Source: Mycolicibacterium iranicum | GTDB taxonomy: Bacteria > Actinomycetota > Actinomycetes > Mycobacteriales > Mycobacteriaceae | NCBI RefSeq assembly: GCF_002101705.1 | Contig: NZ_LQPC01000037.1 | Coordinates: 1 to 64,000 of the forward strand | DNA length: 64,000 bases | Direction of reading: 5' to 3' | In this document: in pieces, positions 61,770-64,000 of the stretch | Layout: every line of letters begins with the position of its first letter | Numbering within the stretch: the stretch's first letter is position 1 | Made by a program: the position numbers and the translations under genes | The notes under the pieces: model-generated | Seen by the model: the letters and a program-made list of their open reading frames with translations, nothing else | What the model was told of the DNA's origin: nothing | Databases searched by the model: none

Positions 61770-61798
61770 AACACTATTACAGTAAATGTTCGATTGCA
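61770..61798. promoter_or_regulatory. 29-bp island operator, copy 13
   Basis: Arms AACACTATTAC and GTTCGATTGCA separated by 7 bp, in the divergent gap between the P450 operon (start 61748) and the crotonase/acyl-CoA dehydrogenase operon. Confidence 0.65.
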
Positions 61799-61855
61799 CT
61801 ACCATGCGCTAGCATCCACACATCCGATCAATCAATGCCCCAGGAGGACAGCCAG

Positions 61856-62668
61856 GTGGAAACGCGCGAGCTCGACCACGTCGTATACGAAAAGGACGGA
61901 GCGATCGCGCGCATCATCCTCAACAACCCCGATCGCGCCAACGCCCAGACGTCCGAAATGGTGCACAGCGTCAACACCGCCCTCGATGATGCCCAGTACG
62001 ACTACGACATCAAGGTCGTCATTATCAAGGCCAACGGCAAAGGATTCTGCTCGGGCCACGTGCCCGACGGTAGCTATCCGGAGTTCAAGGCCGAACTCGA
62101 CGCCTCGGGCAAGGTGTGGCGCTCGGCGGCACAGCTGTTCCTGTGGCCGGTGCTGAAGTTGTGGGAGTTCCCGAAACCCGTCATCTCCCAGGTACACGGG
62201 TACGCCATCGGAGGCGGCACCACATGGGCGCTCATCCCCGAGATCACCGTCTGCAGCGACGACGCGTGGTTCCAGATGCCGCTTGTTCCGGGCTTCGGGC
62301 TGCCGGGTTCGGAGACGATGTTCGAGCCGTGGGTGTTCATGAATTACAAGCGGGCCGCCGAATACCTCTACACCGCTCAGAAGATCACCGCCGAGCAGGC
62401 GCTCGAATTCGGTCTGGTGAACCGGGTCGTGCCTCGCGATCGGCTGGAAGCCGAGGTCGAAGAGCTCGCCGCGCGGATCGCGAAGGCACCGTTGATCACC
62501 CTGCAGGCGACCAAGGCCGGCATCCTGCGCGCGTGGGAGAACATGGGCTTCCGCACCCACCAGCAGGCCAGCAACGACCTGCAGGCAGTCGTGACCGGAT
62601 CCAAAGAATTTCAGGCTTACGTGGCGGAGTTGATGAAGAAGTCGGCCAAGCCCTCTGACCGAGTCTGA
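61856..62668 (+). CDS. Enoyl-CoA hydratase/isomerase (crotonase) family protein
   Basis: 270 residues from the GTG at 61856, which has AGGAGG eight bases upstream; ATG 61835 would add seven residues. Crotonase fold with KGFCSGHVPDG (loop 1) and HGYAIGGGTTWALIPEI (loop 2). The two catalytic Glu positions are Thr (GGGTT) and a non-acidic residue (FQMPLVPGFG), so it is not a standard hydratase. Comparable Glu-less crotonases hydrolyse, cleave or isomerise CoA esters. Followed two bases later by an acyl-CoA dehydrogenase gene. Confidence 0.82.
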   Translation: METRELDHVVYEKDGAIARIILNNPDRANAQTSEMVHSVNTALDDAQYDYDIKVVIIKANGKGFCSGHVPDGSYPEFKAELDASGKVWRSAAQLFLWPVLKLWEFPKPVISQVHGYAIGGGTTWALIPEITVCSDDAWFQMPLVPGFGLPGSETMFEPWVFMNYKRAAEYLYTAQKITAEQALEFGLVNRVVPRDRLEAEVEELAARIAKAPLITLQATKAGILRAWENMGFRTHQQASNDLQAVVTGSKEFQAYVAELMKKSAKPSDRV

Positions 62669-62670
62669 CC

Positions 62671-63873
62671 GTGCCGCTCAGCCCGATCGTGCGTTTCGGC
62701 GGCGGCCCGCATGTCGACCGGCTGCGAGCCGAGCTGCGCTCGTGGCTGGACGAGCATCTGCCCGACGAGTTCCGGCGCACTGCAGCCAATCCCGACTACC
62801 TACCCCGCGACAGCCACGACCGCGCCGTCCAGTTCTGCCAAGCTCTGCACCAGCGGGGGTGGTTTGTGCCGCAGTGGCCGGTGGAATTCGGCGGCGGCGG
62901 ACTCGGCGTGGTCGAGCAGGTGGTCATTCGCGAGGAGCTGGCCTACGCGGGCGCACCGATGGTCAACACCAACGGCGTCAACATGCTCGCCCCCGTTTTG
63001 TTCCGGTTCGGGACCCGTGAGCAACAGGAGGAGCATCTACCGAAAATCGCTCGTTCCGAACGTATGTGGGCACAGGGGTACTCCGAACCCGAAGCTGGAT
63101 CCGATCTCGCGGCCCTGCGTATGACGGCCCGCAGGGACGGCGACGACTACATCCTCGACGGACAGAAGACGTGGACCAGCAACGGCGTTCTGGCCGACTG
63201 GATCTTCGTGTTGGCTCGCACGGCACCCCTCGGAGCCAAACGTCAGGCCGGAATCTCCTTCTTCCTCGTGGATCTCGATACTCCCGGAATCACTCGTAGG
63301 CCGATCCGCTCCATGACGGGCTACCCGACATTCGCCGAGGAGTTCTTCGACGGCGTCCGGGTCCCCGCGGCGAACCTCGTCGGCGAGGAGGGTGAGGGCT
63401 GGCAGGTCGCGAAGGCCCTGCTCGTCGCGGAGCGGTCCAATGTGACCAGGGCCGCCCAGGCCCAGCGCTACCTCGACGAATTGGTCGACTGGTGCCGTTG
63501 TCAGCGCGGCTCCTCACACGATCCCCTTGCCGACCCTGTCACCAGGCTCGCGCTTGCGCGAGCTGTAGAGCGAGTCGAGGTCGGACGCGCGCTGTCCTAT
63601 CGGGTCGCCCATCAGCAGGCCGCCGGCCAGCTTGATTCTGCGCTGCCGTCGCTGTCGAAGCTGTACCACTCCGAACTCACCGCTGAGCTGCGCCAGCTGG
63701 GCTTGACGATTCTTGGCCCGGCCGGGGCCTTGCTCCCCGAGGATCCCGACGCGCTGCTCCACGGCCACTTTTCCGAGGGTCTCCTGCTGTCGCTGCTCCA
63801 TACGATCGGCGGTGGAACCAGTGAAATTCAGCGTGACCTGATTTCGACTGCAGGCCTGGGACTTCCGCGCTAA
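62671..63873 (+). CDS. Acyl-CoA dehydrogenase, single-subunit type
   Basis: 400 residues. QWPVEFGGGGLGVVEQVV, QGYSEPEAGSDLAALRMTAR (about 131-150), DGQKTWTSNGVLADWIFVLAR and the C-terminal IGGGTSEIQRDLISTAGLGL complete the family pattern. Unlike the other six in the island, no partner-subunit gene lies beside it within the window. GTG 62671. The TAA overlaps the stop codon of a convergent gene at the window edge. Confidence 0.87.
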   Translation: MPLSPIVRFGGGPHVDRLRAELRSWLDEHLPDEFRRTAANPDYLPRDSHDRAVQFCQALHQRGWFVPQWPVEFGGGGLGVVEQVVIREELAYAGAPMVNTNGVNMLAPVLFRFGTREQQEEHLPKIARSERMWAQGYSEPEAGSDLAALRMTARRDGDDYILDGQKTWTSNGVLADWIFVLARTAPLGAKRQAGISFFLVDLDTPGITRRPIRSMTGYPTFAEEFFDGVRVPAANLVGEEGEGWQVAKALLVAERSNVTRAAQAQRYLDELVDWCRCQRGSSHDPLADPVTRLALARAVERVEVGRALSYRVAHQQAAGQLDSALPSLSKLYHSELTAELRQLGLTILGPAGALLPEDPDALLHGHFSEGLLLSLLHTIGGGTSEIQRDLISTAGLGLPR

Positions 63874-64000
63874 CCGAACTGCGCGCGTCCTATGGAGGCC
63901 GCCGAGCGCTGCTGCGCGACCGTGGCCACCGCAAGTTCCAGCGGGTGAAAGGACGCCAGCGCAACGGCCTCGACGGACGCGATGAGCCGCTTGGTCAGCT
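63870..64000 (-). CDS. 3' end of an unidentified gene (partial)
   Basis: On the minus strand an open frame enters from the right edge and ends in TAG at 63870-63872. It encodes at least 42 residues (LTKRLIASVEAVALASFHPL then ELAVATVAQQRSAASIG). Composition is plausible for a real C-terminus; an LTKRLI segment near the end is reminiscent of crotonases but too short to assign. Its stop overlaps the TAA of the convergent acyl-CoA dehydrogenase. Confidence 0.45.
   Translation of the reverse strand, partial: LTKRLIASVEAVALASFHPLELAVATVAQQRSAASIGRAQFG

Noticed and set aside
1..64000. CRISPR arrays, tRNA/rRNA genes, insertion sequences or phage genes
   Set aside because: No spaced direct repeats, cloverleaf sequences, transposases with inverted ends or phage proteins were seen in reading the window.

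Overview
The window is high-GC actinobacterial DNA, most probably from a rapidly growing mycobacterium (Mycolicibacterium type). The evidence is a complete mce operon (yrbE pair plus six MCE proteins), mycobacterial secreted protein families, heterodimeric steroid-type acyl-CoA dehydrogenases, frequent GTG starts and ATGA/GTGA stop-start overlaps.

Layout: 1-8 kb is mixed. It holds the tail of a + strand gene, a TetR regulator divergent from a lipocalin-like protein, a rifampicin-phosphotransferase-like PEP-utilising enzyme, PhoU, a DUF1214 protein, a Zur-box-controlled COG0523 metallochaperone and an 85-residue ANTAR protein. 8.5-18 kb is the mce lipid importer (yrbEA, yrbEB, mceA-F). 18-19.4 kb holds small, partly secreted proteins. 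19.4-64 kb is a dense catabolic island of alternating short operons: five P450s, one 3Fe-4S ferredoxin, a Rieske oxygenase, seven acyl-CoA dehydrogenases (three of the two-subunit kind), three crotonases, two hot-dog (MaoC-type) proteins, four SDRs, two Cys-less thiolase/DUF35 pairs, five CaiB/BaiF domains, one intact and one fragmentary aldehyde dehydrogenase, two amidohydrolases, an LLM flavin enzyme, SnoaL and VOC proteins, and a membrane adenylate cyclase. No acyl-CoA ligase is seen.

Main observation: a 29-bp imperfect inverted repeat sits in essentially every promoter-bearing gap from the mce promoter (8.5 kb) to 61.8 kb. I find 13 copies, all with two 11-bp arms (6-1-4 layout) separated by exactly 7 bp, approximately WACAnnAGAACA-n5-TGTTCWnnTGTW. 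The importer and the catabolic island therefore look like one regulon under one unidentified regulator that is not obviously encoded in the window. The motif has a different spacing from the KstR and KstR2 sites of cholesterol regulons as I remember them.

Working model (inference): Mce/YrbE imports a large hydrophobic compound, perhaps a steroid- or terpenoid-like acid. P450s and the Rieske enzyme hydroxylate it. CoA thioesters are made or moved by CaiB-type proteins, chains are shortened by the acyl-CoA dehydrogenases, hydratases and Ltp/DUF35 retro-aldolase-like pairs, and SDRs and aldehyde dehydrogenase handle the carbonyls. The substrate cannot be named from sequence.
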